Origin: Psychrobacter okhotskensis | GTDB lineage: Bacteria; Pseudomonadota; Gammaproteobacteria; Pseudomonadales; Moraxellaceae | Reading direction: 5' to 3' | Assembly: GCF_013248965.1 (NCBI RefSeq) | Contig: NZ_JABRVQ010000024.1 | Location: 1 to 62,262, forward strand | Length of the DNA stretch: 62,262 bases | Part shown: positions 30,797-42,385 of the stretch, one piece after another | Layout of the letters: every line of letters begins with the position of its first letter | Numbering within the stretch: the first letter of the stretch is position 1 | Position numbers and translations under genes: made by a program | The notes under the pieces: generated by a model | Told to the model about the DNA's origin: nothing | Database searches by the model: none | Seen by the model: the letters and a program-made list of their open reading frames with translations, nothing else

Positions 30797-31948
30797 TTAT
30801 AAACTGACGTCTTGCAGAGGATAGTCAATAACAGTGACAATTTGTTTACTGGTCACCGTACTTTGAATGTCCGCGCTTTCGCCAAAATAAGCCCGTAAGC
30901 GCTCAGCTTGAATATAAAAATTCATATGCTGGCGCAAATCGTAATTAATCATCAAGGTTTTTTGGGGCAGCTGCACATGGATTGTGATGGTCACGCGGTG
31001 CTGTTGCCACGTTACCTCGATATCCATATAAATAGTCTCTGTCGTCATCTCAACCACATTCAGCAGCATTTTTTCAATCACACTCTGTAGCGTCAACGCG
31101 GTGATGACCATATCATACATCACATCCTCATCGGGAAGCTGCCAACTCATGATCAGCTTATCTGCTAAGCGGATAGACTCAATGGCAAGATAATGCTCAC
31201 AAAGGGCGATTTCTTCTTCAAAGCTAATCTCGCGTGCGCCTTCAAAACTGGCACGAAATAATGCTGACACGTGCTGTAATAAGTCGGCGGCTCGTGATGG
31301 GTTAGACTCGATAAGAGACACCAAAGTATTAATGGTATTAAAGAAAAAATGCGGGGCAAGGCGCGCTTTAATCACATCGTTTTGCGCTGTCAATTTATAT
31401 TCAAACGATTGCTTGAGCGCGTTGACTTCACGATAGCGGCGTAAAAAATACAGCAAGAATACCAAGGTAAAGCCACCACCAATGATGGTATCGAACAGGA
31501 CCTCTATAATAAAAGTTTGCAGATTGTATTCAATCCAGCCCACATTGAGCATGATCAGCATGACTAATGTCATGGTTATGCCAGAGGCGATCATGAGTAT
31601 CATCAGTACATAAATACTGGCTTTAACGATGCTCATGCGTGTAAAGACAGGGCGTAAATAATCAATTAAGTACAATGAAGGGATGATGCTCACTGTGTTT
31701 TGCACAAATCGGCTCATAAACTTAATCATAAATTCTGACCAAGTTGCCAAGTCATGACGGTCAATCACCGTCACAAACAGTGACCAAAAAAAGATATACA
31801 GCAGCCACTGCCAAGGTCTCATGACATCCATGAGCTTGGGAATAAAAAACTCTAAGCGCGCAGCTAGTAAGGCAACCTCATCATTTGCTATACTTGAGCT
31901 CTTATTCTCTTGACTTGTCTTAGACCGATATGAACGCCAATTCTTCAA
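30797..31948 (-). CDS. algZ: LytS/AlgZ-type sensor histidine kinase with degenerate ATP site
   Basis: 383 residues. About five membrane helices lie in residues 45-185. The phospho-acceptor box [17 protein letters not shown] is near 195-212, with His at about 198. The C-terminal ATPase domain reads [12 protein letters not shown] where the family has an EN pair, and no Gly-rich GxGxG box is visible, so classical kinase activity is doubtful. AlgZ/FimS of Pseudomonas is likewise known to be atypical. The start is TTG 31948, since an in-frame TAG lies two codons upstream and no later ATG precedes the conserved part. It overlaps the argH start. It precedes algR by 176 bases. Confidence 0.83.
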   Translation of the reverse strand: MKNWRSYRSKTSQENKSSSIANDEVALLAARLEFFIPKLMDVMRPWQWLLYIFFWSLFVTVIDRHDLATWSEFMIKFMSRFVQNTVSIIPSLYLIDYLRPVFTRMSIVKASIYVLMILMIASGITMTLVMLIMLNVGWIEYNLQTFIIEVLFDTIIGGGFTLVFLLYFLRRYREVNALKQSFEYKLTAQNDVIKARLAPHFFFNTINTLVSLIESNPSRAADLLQHVSALFRASFEGAREISFEEEIALCEHYLAIESIRLADKLIMSWQLPDEDVMYDMVITALTLQSVIEKMLLNVVEMTTETIYMDIEVTWQQHRVTITIHVQLPQKTLMINYDLRQHMNFYIQAERLRAYFGESADIQSTVTSKQIVTVIDYPLQDVSL

Positions 31949-33423
31949 ATCCTAGTAATCCCGATTCAAATAAAAATTCATCTGCCACTGATTTTAGCAC
32001 AGATGCCCCTATAACAAACGCAGCGCCACAAAACAGCCAAGGCCAACAGATGTGGGGCGGACGCTTTAGTGAAGCGACGGATAGCTTCGTTGCCGCCTTC
32101 ACCGCTTCGGTTGGTTTTGACCAACGCTTCGCCCGTCATGATATTCAAGGCTCGATTGCGCATGCCACCATGCTTAAAGAGTGCGATATCTTGAGCGCCG
32201 AGGACGTTGCGACTATTATTGGCGGTCTACAACAAGTACTACGTGAGATTGAAGCCGGTGAGTTTAACTGGTCGATTGCGCTTGAAGACGTGCATATGAA
32301 CGTTGAATCACGCCTGACAGATATCGTCGGTGCGGTAGGCAAAAAGCTACATACAGGTCGTAGCCGTAACGATCAGGTTGCCACCGATATCCGCCTGTGG
32401 CTACGTGAAGAAACTGATAATATCATCGCCCTATTGGTACGTTTACAAAGCGGCTTGCTAGATTTGGCTGAGCAGCATACTGATACTATCATGCCAGGCT
32501 TTACCCATTTGCAAACCGCGCAGCCCGTCAGCTTTGGTCATCACGTAATGGCATGGTTTGAGATGTTATACCGCGATACCGAACGCCTCGTTGACGCGCG
32601 TCGCCGTATCAATCAAATGCCGCTCGGTAGCGCCGCCCTTGCGGGTACGACCTTCCCCATCGACCGTACGATTACGGCCAAACTGCTAGGTTTTGAAGGT
32701 ATTTGTCAAAACTCACTGGATGCGGTTTCGGACCGAGACTTTGCCATTGAGTTCACCTCAGCAGCTTCTATTCTAATGATGCACATGTCACGCATGAGCG
32801 AAGAGATTATTCTTTGGATGTCCGCGCAATTTAACTTTGTGCAAATTCCAGATCGCTTTTGTACCGGCTCCTCTATCATGCCGCAAAAGAAAAACCCTGA
32901 TGTACCTGAGTTGGTTCGCGGTAAAGCCGCCCGTGTCTTCGGGCAGTTAATGACGCTATTAAGTCTAATGAAAAGCCAGCCGCTTGCCTATAACAAAGAC
33001 AACCAAGAAGACAAAGAGCCGCTCTTTGATTGCGTCGATACCTTAACGGGTTCGCTATTAGCGTTCGCTGATATGCTACCAAATATCACGCCAAATAAAG
33101 AAAACATGCGCGCTGCTACGATGAAAGGCTATGCGACAGCGACTGATTTGGCTGATTATTTGGTGCGTAACGGTGTCGCTTTCCGTGATGCTCACGAAGT
33201 GGTTGGTCATGCCGTCGCTTTAGGTATTAAAGAAGGGGTCGATTTGAGCGATTTATCTTTGGCACAGCTACAGCAGTTTAGCGATGCCATCGGTGACGAT
33301 GTCTTTGAGTATCTAACGCTAGAAGGCTCATTGGCAGCTCGCGATCATTTAGGTGGTACCGCTCCCAATCAGGTTAAGCAAGCCGTCGTTAATGGTCGCG
33401 CGCGTTTAAAAGTGTTTGCATAA
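31930..33423 (+). CDS. argH: Argininosuccinate lyase
   Basis: 497 residues. It cleaves argininosuccinate to arginine and fumarate, the last step of arginine synthesis. [17 protein letters not shown] near 41, the signature [15 protein letters not shown] near 318-332 (catalytic Ser loop) and [15 protein letters not shown] near 141 are canonical. The first 40 residues are an Asn/Ser-rich extension without homology. The ATG at 31930 has no clear ribosome binding site, whereas the ATG at 32050 has AAGG upstream, so the mature start may be 32050. The upstream start overlaps divergent algZ by 19 bases. Confidence 0.95.
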   Translation: MNANSSNPSNPDSNKNSSATDFSTDAPITNAAPQNSQGQQMWGGRFSEATDSFVAAFTASVGFDQRFARHDIQGSIAHATMLKECDILSAEDVATIIGGLQQVLREIEAGEFNWSIALEDVHMNVESRLTDIVGAVGKKLHTGRSRNDQVATDIRLWLREETDNIIALLVRLQSGLLDLAEQHTDTIMPGFTHLQTAQPVSFGHHVMAWFEMLYRDTERLVDARRRINQMPLGSAALAGTTFPIDRTITAKLLGFEGICQNSLDAVSDRDFAIEFTSAASILMMHMSRMSEEIILWMSAQFNFVQIPDRFCTGSSIMPQKKNPDVPELVRGKAARVFGQLMTLLSLMKSQPLAYNKDNQEDKEPLFDCVDTLTGSLLAFADMLPNITPNKENMRAATMKGYATATDLADYLVRNGVAFRDAHEVVGHAVALGIKEGVDLSDLSLAQLQQFSDAIGDDVFEYLTLEGSLAARDHLGGTAPNQVKQAVVNGRARLKVFA

Positions 33424-33454
33424 AACATTTGATAAAAATATAAGCCTACTAGTA

Positions 33455-33485
33455 AAAACACCCGCTCTCTAGGCGGGTTTTTTAT
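33455..33485 (+). terminator. Intrinsic terminator of argH
   Basis: ACCCGC (33460-33465) pairs with GCGGGT (33473-33478) and TTTTTT follows, about 35 bases after the argH stop. Confidence 0.9.
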
Positions 33486-33612
33486 TAGCGTTAAAAAAAT
33501 GAATGGTTACCTTCTATACACCTGATAGGCTTGGTTAAATCTACCAAGACCGTTATCATAGGGGGATACCAATATTTGATTCAATCATTTGATAATTAAT
33601 AAGGAGTCTATT

Positions 33613-33903
33613 ATGGCTGAGAGTTTTAATCCCCAAGCCAATACGGTATTTTGCCGCAAATATCAGCAAGAATTACCAAAGATGCCACATCCGCCTTTTC
33701 CTAATAAAAAAGGTCAAGAGCTGCAAGAAACGGTCTCTGACAAAGCTTGGAAAGAGTGGCTTGAGCATCAAACCATGCTGATTAACGAAAACCACCTAAG
33801 CATGATGGATCCTAAAGCCAAGCAGTTTTTGACCGAGCAACGTGATAAATTTTTAGACAATGAAGATTATGAGCGCGCGCAAGGTTGGACGCCAGAAAGC
33901 TAA
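33613..33903 (+). CDS. yggX: Probable Fe(2+)-trafficking / oxidative-stress protein YggX
   Basis: 96 residues, cytosolic. [20 protein letters not shown] near 9-28 carries the conserved reactive Cys; the rest ([19 protein letters not shown]) matches the family throughout. It is thought to protect iron-sulfur clusters from oxidation. AAGGAG lies 6 bases before the ATG at 33613; a TTG at 33589 would add eight residues and is rejected. Confidence 0.95.
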   Translation: MAESFNPQANTVFCRKYQQELPKMPHPPFPNKKGQELQETVSDKAWKEWLEHQTMLINENHLSMMDPKAKQFLTEQRDKFLDNEDYERAQGWTPES

Positions 33904-33922
33904 TTTTTTGATTTTCTGCTAT

Positions 33923-33959
33923 AAAAAACGTGCTATATAAATAATATGGCGCGTTTTTT
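33923..33959 (+). terminator. Intrinsic terminator of yggX
   Basis: AAAAAACGTGC pairs with GCGCGTTTTTT (one G-T pair) around an AT-rich loop, ending in a T-run just past the yggX stop. It is symmetrical, so it may also serve phoU on the other strand. Confidence 0.8.
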
Positions 33960-34007
33960 ATTGAGATTTTATTGATAGACTAAATGCCTGATAAGCTGAA
34001 TAGCTGT

Positions 34008-34796
34008 TTAATCCTTATGCTTGTCTACTGACCCAGCATCAGTATCAGCAACTTGCGTGGCACTAGCTTGACGAGCCGCCATGCGATCATTGGCTTCTTG
34101 CACCGCTTTTTCGACCTCAGCATAATCTGAATGCCGCACATCCTGCCCGCTAATATAATTGATAACCAGCTCTGCCACGTTTTGCGCATGATCACCGATA
34201 CGCTCAAGCGCGCGCAGTACCCACATGATATTCATGACTTTTGAGACGTAGCGCGAGTCTTCCATAATGTAGGTCATCAAGGCGCGAATGGCCGACTGAT
34301 ACTCATCATTGACCACTTTGTCGTTACGCATGACTTCAAAGGCTTGCTCAGCATTCGACTGACTAAAAGCTTCTAGCGCATTGTGTACCATTAACCGAAC
34401 TTGGTTGCTCAGATGCTGCACTTCCGCATAGCCATATTCAGTCTTACCTTGCGCGATAATTTTGATTGCCATCTGGGCAATTTTTACTGCTTCATCACCG
34501 ATACGCTCCAAATCGACCACACCCTTGCTAATAGCCATGACCAAACGCAAATCACTAGCAGCGGGCTGACGCTTGGCAACCAGCAATAAAATATGTTCGT
34601 CCAAATCGACTTCCATGCGATTGATGTCAAAATCCATATCAATCACTTCTTGTGCCAGCGTCTGGTTTTTATCGGTCAACGCATGGATGGCCTTGGCGAC
34701 CTGATTGGCCGCGCTGTCACCCATATGCAGAAACAGTCGAATCGCTTCATCAAGATCTTGGTCAAAACTTTTGGAGATATGCTTGTCATTTTGCAT
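34008..34796 (-). CDS. phoU: Phosphate-specific transport accessory protein PhoU
   Basis: 262 residues. A two-repeat, three-helix-bundle protein that links the Pst transporter to PhoR signalling and represses the Pho regulon in high phosphate. The acidic metal-cluster motifs appear as DLERIGDEAVKIA near 104 and ALERIGDHAQNVAE near 208. I start at 34796 (MQNDKHISKSFD), preceded by AGGGAA; the frame extends 46 more residues upstream without homology. Last gene of the pst operon. Confidence 0.96.
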   Translation of the reverse strand: MQNDKHISKSFDQDLDEAIRLFLHMGDSAANQVAKAIHALTDKNQTLAQEVIDMDFDINRMEVDLDEHILLLVAKRQPAASDLRLVMAISKGVVDLERIGDEAVKIAQMAIKIIAQGKTEYGYAEVQHLSNQVRLMVHNALEAFSQSNAEQAFEVMRNDKVVNDEYQSAIRALMTYIMEDSRYVSKVMNIMWVLRALERIGDHAQNVAELVINYISGQDVRHSDYAEVEKAVQEANDRMAARQASATQVADTDAGSVDKHKD

Positions 34797-35069
34797 AGAA
34801 CGTATTCCCTGAAATCTAGGTTTTGATGACACCGTATGCCTATTAAATCGCACATGATTTGAGTGCTCAAACCCGAGCTGCCGATATACTTCGGTCAATG
34901 CTAAAAACTTCGAATGATTGCTCACAATAAGCACTCATCCTGTTTGCTTGTTATCAGCGTCTTGTTATCAGCGTCTTATTATTAGTGCAGCTTATCTATA
35001 GTTAAAATATCCTAAAAACGCGACAATATTGCTGACTCTAAGCGTCGCCCACCTTAATCATCAATGCGC

Positions 35070-35990
35070 TTAGCCATAACGACCGGTAATATAATCTTCT
35101 GTGGCTTTTTGCGCCGGTTTGGTAAATATCTGATCCGTCTCGCCCATCTCAATCATATCGCCCAAATACATATAGACCGTATAGTCCGATACCCTTGCCG
35201 CTTGCTGCATGTTATGCGTGACGATAGCGATGGTGTAGTCGTTTTTTAAATCTTCAATCAGGTCTTCGATTGCACCCGTTGAGATAGGATCCAATGCAGA
35301 GGTTGGCTCATCAAGCAACAGCACTTCAGGCTTGGTAGCAACACTACGGGCGATACACAGTCGTTGCTGCTGTCCGCCTGATAAAGACAAGCCTGACGCT
35401 TTTAGCTTGTCTTTTACTTCTGGCCACAATGCCGATTTTTTTAGCGCCCATTCCACGCGATTATCCAGCTCAGCTTTGCTTAACTTTTCATAAAGTCGCA
35501 CACCAAAGGCGACGTTATCGTATATCGACATTGGGAATGGCGTTGGCTTTTGAAAGACCATACCGACCTGCGCGCGTAGCAGGTTAACATCGACGTCTTT
35601 ACCTAAGATATTTTTGCCATCAAGGTTGATACTGCCTTCTGCGTGCATGCCCGGATACAAATCATACATACGGTTAAAAGTACGCAGCAGCGTTGATTTA
35701 CCACACCCTGAAGGCCCAATAAACGCCGTCACCTTTTTATCCGGAATATCGATGTCGATGTTTTTAAGGGCTTTAAAATCCCCATAATAAAAACTTAAAT
35801 CTCGAACTTCTAGCTTTGCTGGCGGCATATTCTGCGGAATATCATGCAGGGTTTGCTTATTAAAGCTTGCCACATTTGGCTGAGCCATTTGTGCACTGGT
35901 CGATAAAGGGTTGGTTAATAGATTGTCTTCAGTGATATGAGACTTTTTAACCGCCGTTTTTTTAGGCGCTTTATTGATGACATCATTCAT
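35070..35990 (-). CDS. pstB: Phosphate ABC transporter ATP-binding protein
   Basis: 306 residues. ATPase of the high-affinity phosphate importer: Walker A is GPSGCGKST near 92, the signature is [14 protein letters not shown] near 205, and Walker B is [13 protein letters not shown] near 226. A roughly 50-residue Lys/Thr/Asn-rich N-terminal extension precedes the domain, longer than in E. coli. The start is ATG 35990 because the longest frame begins at TTG 36002. Confidence 0.97.
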   Translation of the reverse strand: MNDVINKAPKKTAVKKSHITEDNLLTNPLSTSAQMAQPNVASFNKQTLHDIPQNMPPAKLEVRDLSFYYGDFKALKNIDIDIPDKKVTAFIGPSGCGKSTLLRTFNRMYDLYPGMHAEGSINLDGKNILGKDVDVNLLRAQVGMVFQKPTPFPMSIYDNVAFGVRLYEKLSKAELDNRVEWALKKSALWPEVKDKLKASGLSLSGGQQQRLCIARSVATKPEVLLLDEPTSALDPISTGAIEDLIEDLKNDYTIAIVTHNMQQAARVSDYTVYMYLGDMIEMGETDQIFTKPAQKATEDYITGRYG

Positions 35991-36058
35991 AATAGTATCC
36001 AACCTGACTTGATATAAATTTAAGTAAAAACCGACGAGGCCTGATTTTTTGGTAGCTG

Positions 36059-36967
36059 TTATTTACTGTGACCCCGATTGCCAATAAACCGTGCCAAAAC
36101 ATTCAATATCAATACCGACAAGGTAATCAGTAAGGCCGCCGACCATGCCAAGGTATGCCAGTTGTCATAGGGACTCATCGCAAACTGATAAATGGTGTTG
36201 GGCAAGTTAGCAATAGGTTTACCCATATCGGTACTGAAGTATTGATTATTCAACGCAGTGAATAATAACGGTGCAGTCTCACCGGTAATTCTGGCAAAGG
36301 CTAACAATACGCCTGTGGTCAATCCCGCTTTGGCCGCTTTAATCGTAACTTTGGTCACCAGTTGCCACTTTGGTGTACCCAATGCATAGGCCGCTTCACG
36401 AATACTATTAGGCACTAAGTTAAGCATGTTTTCTGTGGTGCGTACGACCACAGGGATGACGATTAATGCCAACGCCAACGCGCCTGCCCAACCAGAAAAA
36501 TTATTGCCTTTGACCATCAGCGCATAAATAAAGAGACCAATCACAATCGAGGGTGCTGATAGCAAAATATCATTTAAAAATCGGGTGACTTTGCCCAGCA
36601 TACTGCCTTGAGAAAATTCTGATAAATAAATACCGGTCATCAGGCCAATGGGCGCACCGATAAACAGTCCTGAAAATGCCAACATGATTGAGCCGACAAT
36701 GGCATTGCGTAGACCACCTGCGCTCATCGGTGGTGGGGTATCAGCCGTAAATACTGGCAACTGTACCAATCCTTGAAAACCTTCAACGAACAGGGTCAGT
36801 AAAATCCATAATAGCCAAAATAAGCCAAACGCCATCGCCGACAACGCAAAGCCTAGACCAAGCTTATTCAGACGACGACGCTTGTTATAAAGGCTTTTGT
36901 TATAACGTGCCTCAAAGCTTGTCTTTACCGGTAATGCGCTAGTAGCATTGATAGCAGGGTTAGGCAT
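36059..36967 (-). CDS. pstA: Phosphate ABC transporter permease PstA
   Basis: 302 residues, six membrane helices. A basic N terminus ([16 protein letters not shown]) precedes helix 1. The permease EAA-type loop is [20 protein letters not shown] near 190-209, followed by [10 protein letters not shown]. Works with PstC as the membrane channel. It ends 69 bases before pstB. Confidence 0.95.
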   Translation of the reverse strand: MPNPAINATSALPVKTSFEARYNKSLYNKRRRLNKLGLGFALSAMAFGLFWLLWILLTLFVEGFQGLVQLPVFTADTPPPMSAGGLRNAIVGSIMLAFSGLFIGAPIGLMTGIYLSEFSQGSMLGKVTRFLNDILLSAPSIVIGLFIYALMVKGNNFSGWAGALALALIVIPVVVRTTENMLNLVPNSIREAAYALGTPKWQLVTKVTIKAAKAGLTTGVLLAFARITGETAPLLFTALNNQYFSTDMGKPIANLPNTIYQFAMSPYDNWHTLAWSAALLITLSVLILNVLARFIGNRGHSK

Positions 36968-37056
36968 AACATTCGTTTCCCATATCTTTTTAGATAGCCT
37001 TTTTAGATAATCTTTTTAGACAACATTAATCTCTATCGTGCTGATACAACGTTGGC

Positions 37057-38010
37057 TTAGCGATTGCCTGCTTTATGATCCATGCGCATGAGCATAAGCT
37101 TCGCTATGGACAACACTATAAAAGTAATCACAAATAATATTAAGCCCAGATGCAGCAACGATGCCAGATGTAGCTCACTAGAGGCTTCGGCAAATTCATT
37201 GGCCAGCGCTGAGGTAATCGTAACCCCAGAGGTAAACAGGCTTGGACTGATATTAAAGGCATTACCAATCAAGAAAGTCACCGCCATGGTCTCGCCCAAT
37301 GCGCGGCCCAGTCCTAAAATAACACCACCAACCACACCAGCTTTGGTATACGGCAAAATAATCTTGAACATGACTTCCCAAGTCGTCGCGCCCATGCCAT
37401 AGGCTGATTCTTTTAATAAGTCTGGCACGACGGAAAAAACATCGCGCATGGTGGCAGCGATAAAGGGAATAATCATGATGGCAAGCACCAAGGACGCTGT
37501 GAACATACCCAGTCCCATCGGTGCGCCTTCAAACAGTTTACCGATAATCGGTAAAGGGCCGACGTGTTCAATAAACCATGGTTGGATGTGATCGCCAAAA
37601 AACGGCGCGAAGACGAACAAGCCCCACATACCATAAATGATAGAGGGGATACCAGCCAATAACTCAATGGCGATACCAAGTGGTTTTTTTAGAAAAGCAG
37701 GACACATTTCGGTCAAAAATATGGCAATGCCAAAGCTCACTGGCACGGCTATCAGAATGGCGATAAATGAGGTCACTAAGGTGCCATAGATGGGTGCAAG
37801 TGCACCATATTCATTGGCGACCGTATCCCAGTTATTGCTGGTATAAAAACCTAGACCAAACTCTTGAATACTTGGCCAAGCCCCGACAATTAACGACACT
37901 AAAATACCACCTAGAGACATCAATACCAGTATGGCAAATGCTTTGGTGGAGTTAACGAATAAAGCATCGTAACGTTTTTGTTTAGCCAGTTGGGACCTTA
38001 AGTCTGTCAT
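37057..38010 (-). CDS. pstC: Phosphate ABC transporter permease PstC
   Basis: 317 residues, about six membrane helices. The loop [20 protein letters not shown] near 198-217 is the permease EAA motif, and [20 protein letters not shown] is the conserved helix contact with the phosphate path. I use ATG 38010, preceded by GAGA, because the longest frame begins at TTG 38028. It follows pstS after a hairpin attenuator. Confidence 0.95.
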   Translation of the reverse strand: MTDLRSQLAKQKRYDALFVNSTKAFAILVLMSLGGILVSLIVGAWPSIQEFGLGFYTSNNWDTVANEYGALAPIYGTLVTSFIAILIAVPVSFGIAIFLTEMCPAFLKKPLGIAIELLAGIPSIIYGMWGLFVFAPFFGDHIQPWFIEHVGPLPIIGKLFEGAPMGLGMFTASLVLAIMIIPFIAATMRDVFSVVPDLLKESAYGMGATTWEVMFKIILPYTKAGVVGGVILGLGRALGETMAVTFLIGNAFNISPSLFTSGVTITSALANEFAEASSELHLASLLHLGLILFVITFIVLSIAKLMLMRMDHKAGNR

Positions 38011-38140
38011 AAGTGTCTCAGCATTCAATAGGATAAGATTAAAAAATGAGTGTGTTTATCAGGTTTTATCACAACAAACTCAGCAGATATAAGTATCAGA
38101 AGCTATAAATATCATTGGCTTTGCGATTAAATTCGCTGTG

Positions 38141-38184
38141 ATAAAACCTTTCAAACAACTACCGGAGAATAGTTGTTTGAAAGG
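38141..38184 (-). terminator. Attenuator hairpin between pstS and pstC
   Basis: CCTTTCAAACAACTA (38147-38161) and TAGTTGTTTGAAAGG (38170-38184) form a perfect 15-bp stem, with TTTTAT following on the minus strand. It lies just past the pstS stop and fits partial termination, which would give more PstS than permease. A second weaker stem (ATTCGAT/ATCGAAT) overlaps the pstS stop at about 38188-38219. Confidence 0.88.
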
Positions 38185-38218
38185 GTAATTCGATCGTTAT
38201 TAAATAATGACTATCGAA

Positions 38219-39385
38219 TTACTGAGCAGGTTTATAGACAGGCTGTCCATCGCTACCTTTTACGTCGTTCCATTTTGCTTTGAACAAGGCCACTGCCGTG
38301 TCAGAGAATGGTACATAGTCTAGTGCCATGGCATCGTCATCACCTTGGCTATAAGCCCAGTCAAAGAAGTTCAACACGCCAGCAACTTGCTGAGGATTCT
38401 CTGGTTGCTTATGGACTAAGATAAAGGTGGCAGCAGCGATAGGCCATGCTTGGTCAGTCTCAGAGTTGGTGATGACTTTATAAAAGCCTTCTTGCTGTGA
38501 CCAATCAATATCACCTGCCGCAGCAAAGGTCTCAGCTGATGGTTGCACGATGTTGCCAGCTGCATTTTTCAATGCCGTATGTGACATTTTGTTTTGCTTA
38601 GCGTAAGCATACTCAACATAGCCGATAGAGTTTTTCATACGGTTGACGTAGCTTGAAACCCCTTCGTTACCTTTACCGCCTGCACCAGTCGCAGAGGTCG
38701 GCCATTTGACTGTTTTATCAACACCAACCGTGTCTTTCCAATCTGGTGAGACTTTGGCCAGATAGTCCGTAAAGTTAAAAGTCGTACCTGAACCGTCTGA
38801 GCGGAATACCGTCGTGATTGCCGCATCTGGCAAAGTCAGATCTGGGTTCATGGCTTTGATAGCTGGGTCATTCCATTTACTGATTTTGCCCAAATAGATA
38901 TCTGCTAAGGTTGTACCGTCTAGCTTCAATGCGCCCGGCTCTATACCATCGATGTTGACGATTGGCACGACGCCACCAATAACGGTTGGAAACTGAATAA
39001 GGCCAGACTCTTCAAGCTCTTCAGGCGTCATCGGTGCATCAGAAGCACCAAAGTCAACGGTTTTTGATTGAATTTGTTTGATACCACCAGATGAGCCAAT
39101 CGATTGATAGTTGACTTGGCCACCAGTGGCAGCGTTATAGTCGTATGACCATTTGGCATAGATAGGCTGCGGGAATGATGCACCTGCACCCGTGATATTC
39201 ATGGCGATATTTTCAGCAGATTTAAAACCTGTGGTAGCAGAAGAGGCTGTTTGAGAGGTGGTTTCAGCCGTGGTAACAGCGCTACTGCTAGTATCAGCAG
39301 TGGGCTCTGCCGTGTCGGTTGATTTATTACATGCCGTGAGCATTAATGTACAACTAACGGCTACTGCTAATAACGAATAACGCAT
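38219..39385 (-). CDS. pstS: Phosphate-binding protein PstS, lipoprotein form
   Basis: 388 residues. The signal MRYSLLAVAVSCTLMLTAC ends in lipobox LTAC (Cys19), so the protein should be lipid-anchored on the periplasmic side. A 35-residue Ser/Thr-rich linker follows. The binding site includes GAGASFPQPIYAKW near 68, SIGSSGGIKQI near 96 and FRSDGSGTTFNFTDYL near 190. TAGGAG precedes the ATG and a Pho box lies about 75 bases upstream. Confidence 0.96.
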   Translation of the reverse strand: MRYSLLAVAVSCTLMLTACNKSTDTAEPTADTSSSAVTTAETTSQTASSATTGFKSAENIAMNITGAGASFPQPIYAKWSYDYNAATGGQVNYQSIGSSGGIKQIQSKTVDFGASDAPMTPEELEESGLIQFPTVIGGVVPIVNIDGIEPGALKLDGTTLADIYLGKISKWNDPAIKAMNPDLTLPDAAITTVFRSDGSGTTFNFTDYLAKVSPDWKDTVGVDKTVKWPTSATGAGGKGNEGVSSYVNRMKNSIGYVEYAYAKQNKMSHTALKNAAGNIVQPSAETFAAAGDIDWSQQEGFYKVITNSETDQAWPIAAATFILVHKQPENPQQVAGVLNFFDWAYSQGDDDAMALDYVPFSDTAVALFKAKWNDVKGSDGQPVYKPAQ

Positions 39386-39459
39386 GTAAGGCTCCTAAAG
39401 TTTGACAACGATATGAAAAAGGTTTGTTTGTGACATGCGTGCTATCTTGTCAAATCTTT

Positions 39460-39477
39460 ATGACAGTTTGATGACAA
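39460..39477 (-). promoter_or_regulatory. Pho box upstream of pstS
   Basis: On the minus strand the sequence reads TTGTCAT CAAA CTGTCAT, two 7-base direct repeats with a 4-base spacer. This is the PhoB-binding pattern (CTGTCAT, 4 bases, CTGTCAT) with one mismatch. It sits 75 bases before the pstS ATG and implies induction by phosphate starvation. Confidence 0.9.
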
Positions 39478-39681
39478 CCTTTTTAATATTTCAGTCGTGT
39501 TAAAAAAGTCTCATTTGAGGACCTGACAGTCAATTAATTTGAGTCACGTTGTTGGGCGATATTAGCCAGCTGCGTTTATAAAGCCATAAAATATAGAGTT
39601 GAAACGAGATACGTATAGCCAAATATCATTAGCCGCGCGCGCAGAATTTTGCTAGTATGAAGGGGATTTACAACACTGACA

Positions 39682-39787
39682 GACTCGGGGTGCGGTGTAT
39701 TACGAGCTTATTTCATAAGCCTTTTGATACATTCGCTGAGAGATCACCCGCCGAACCTGATGCGGTTAGTACCGACGCAGGGAAGTC
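39682..39787 (+). ncRNA. TPP (thiamine pyrophosphate) riboswitch aptamer
   Basis: All conserved blocks of the THI element are present in order: ACTCGGGGTGC (39683-39693), an extended P3 arm with the self-complementary GCTTAT/ATAAGC, GCTGAGA and ACCCG, ACCTGAT then GCGGTTAGTACCG, and the closing CGCAGGGAAGTC ending at 39787. It controls thiC downstream by binding thiamine pyrophosphate. Confidence 0.95.
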
Positions 39788-39810
39788 TTAAGCTTATGTT
39801 ATATAAGTAC

Positions 39811-39836
39811 AAAGGGCGCGCAGAAATGCCTTTTTA
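39811..39836 (+). terminator. Candidate expression-platform terminator of the TPP riboswitch
   Basis: AAAGGGC (39811-39817) can pair with GCCTTT (39828-39833) with one bulged G, followed by TTTTT. It lies 24 bases after the aptamer. The pairing is short, so the assignment is tentative; the next 200 bases to thiC hold no convincing frame. Confidence 0.45.
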
Positions 39837-39985
39837 TTATCGCCACTATCTACTAGCATTGTTATGCGGATATAGCGCTTTAATAATCAGTCGCGTCCAT
39901 CAATCAGCTAAAGATCACTGACTACGTTTAGGTTTGATAGCGCTAGCAGGTTTGTTTTACGATTGAATTTGTCCGTATCATATAG

Positions 39986-42088
<2,103 letters not shown>

Positions 42089-42176
42089 GGTATGGCGGAG
42101 ATGACCGACAAATATAATAGCGAAGGACGTCAATTATATAAAGAAGTTTGATTTTAAGTACTGAAAAAACTACATC

Positions 42177-42213
42177 TAAAAGCTCGAAACTCATAGTCAG
42201 TTTCGAGCTTTTT
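42177..42213 (+). terminator. Intrinsic terminator of thiC
   Basis: AGCTCGAAAC (42181-42190) pairs exactly with GTTTCGAGCT (42200-42209), flanked by AAA and TTTTT. Confidence 0.93.
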
Positions 42214-42385
42214 GCGTGCCGTCATACTCAAAAGTATCCTTATTCGAAAGTGTTAAAGAAAGAGGCTATATATGAATATAAACAATTGTGTAATAAGTTA
42301 TAGACAAGCGGATTAAATCGAGTAATATACGGTTAATAAGTAATAATTCGTTACTTAACAATCAACTAGAGTTAAGGCTATTGGT

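Noticed and set aside
34947..34974. Tandem duplication of CTTGTTATCAGCGT between pstB and phoU
   Set aside because: Only two copies of 14 bases in a spacer, consistent with simple slippage; no operator resemblance.
39724..39921. 65-residue frame over the TPP riboswitch
   Set aside because: Begins with TTG inside the conserved aptamer; its sequence is explained by the RNA.
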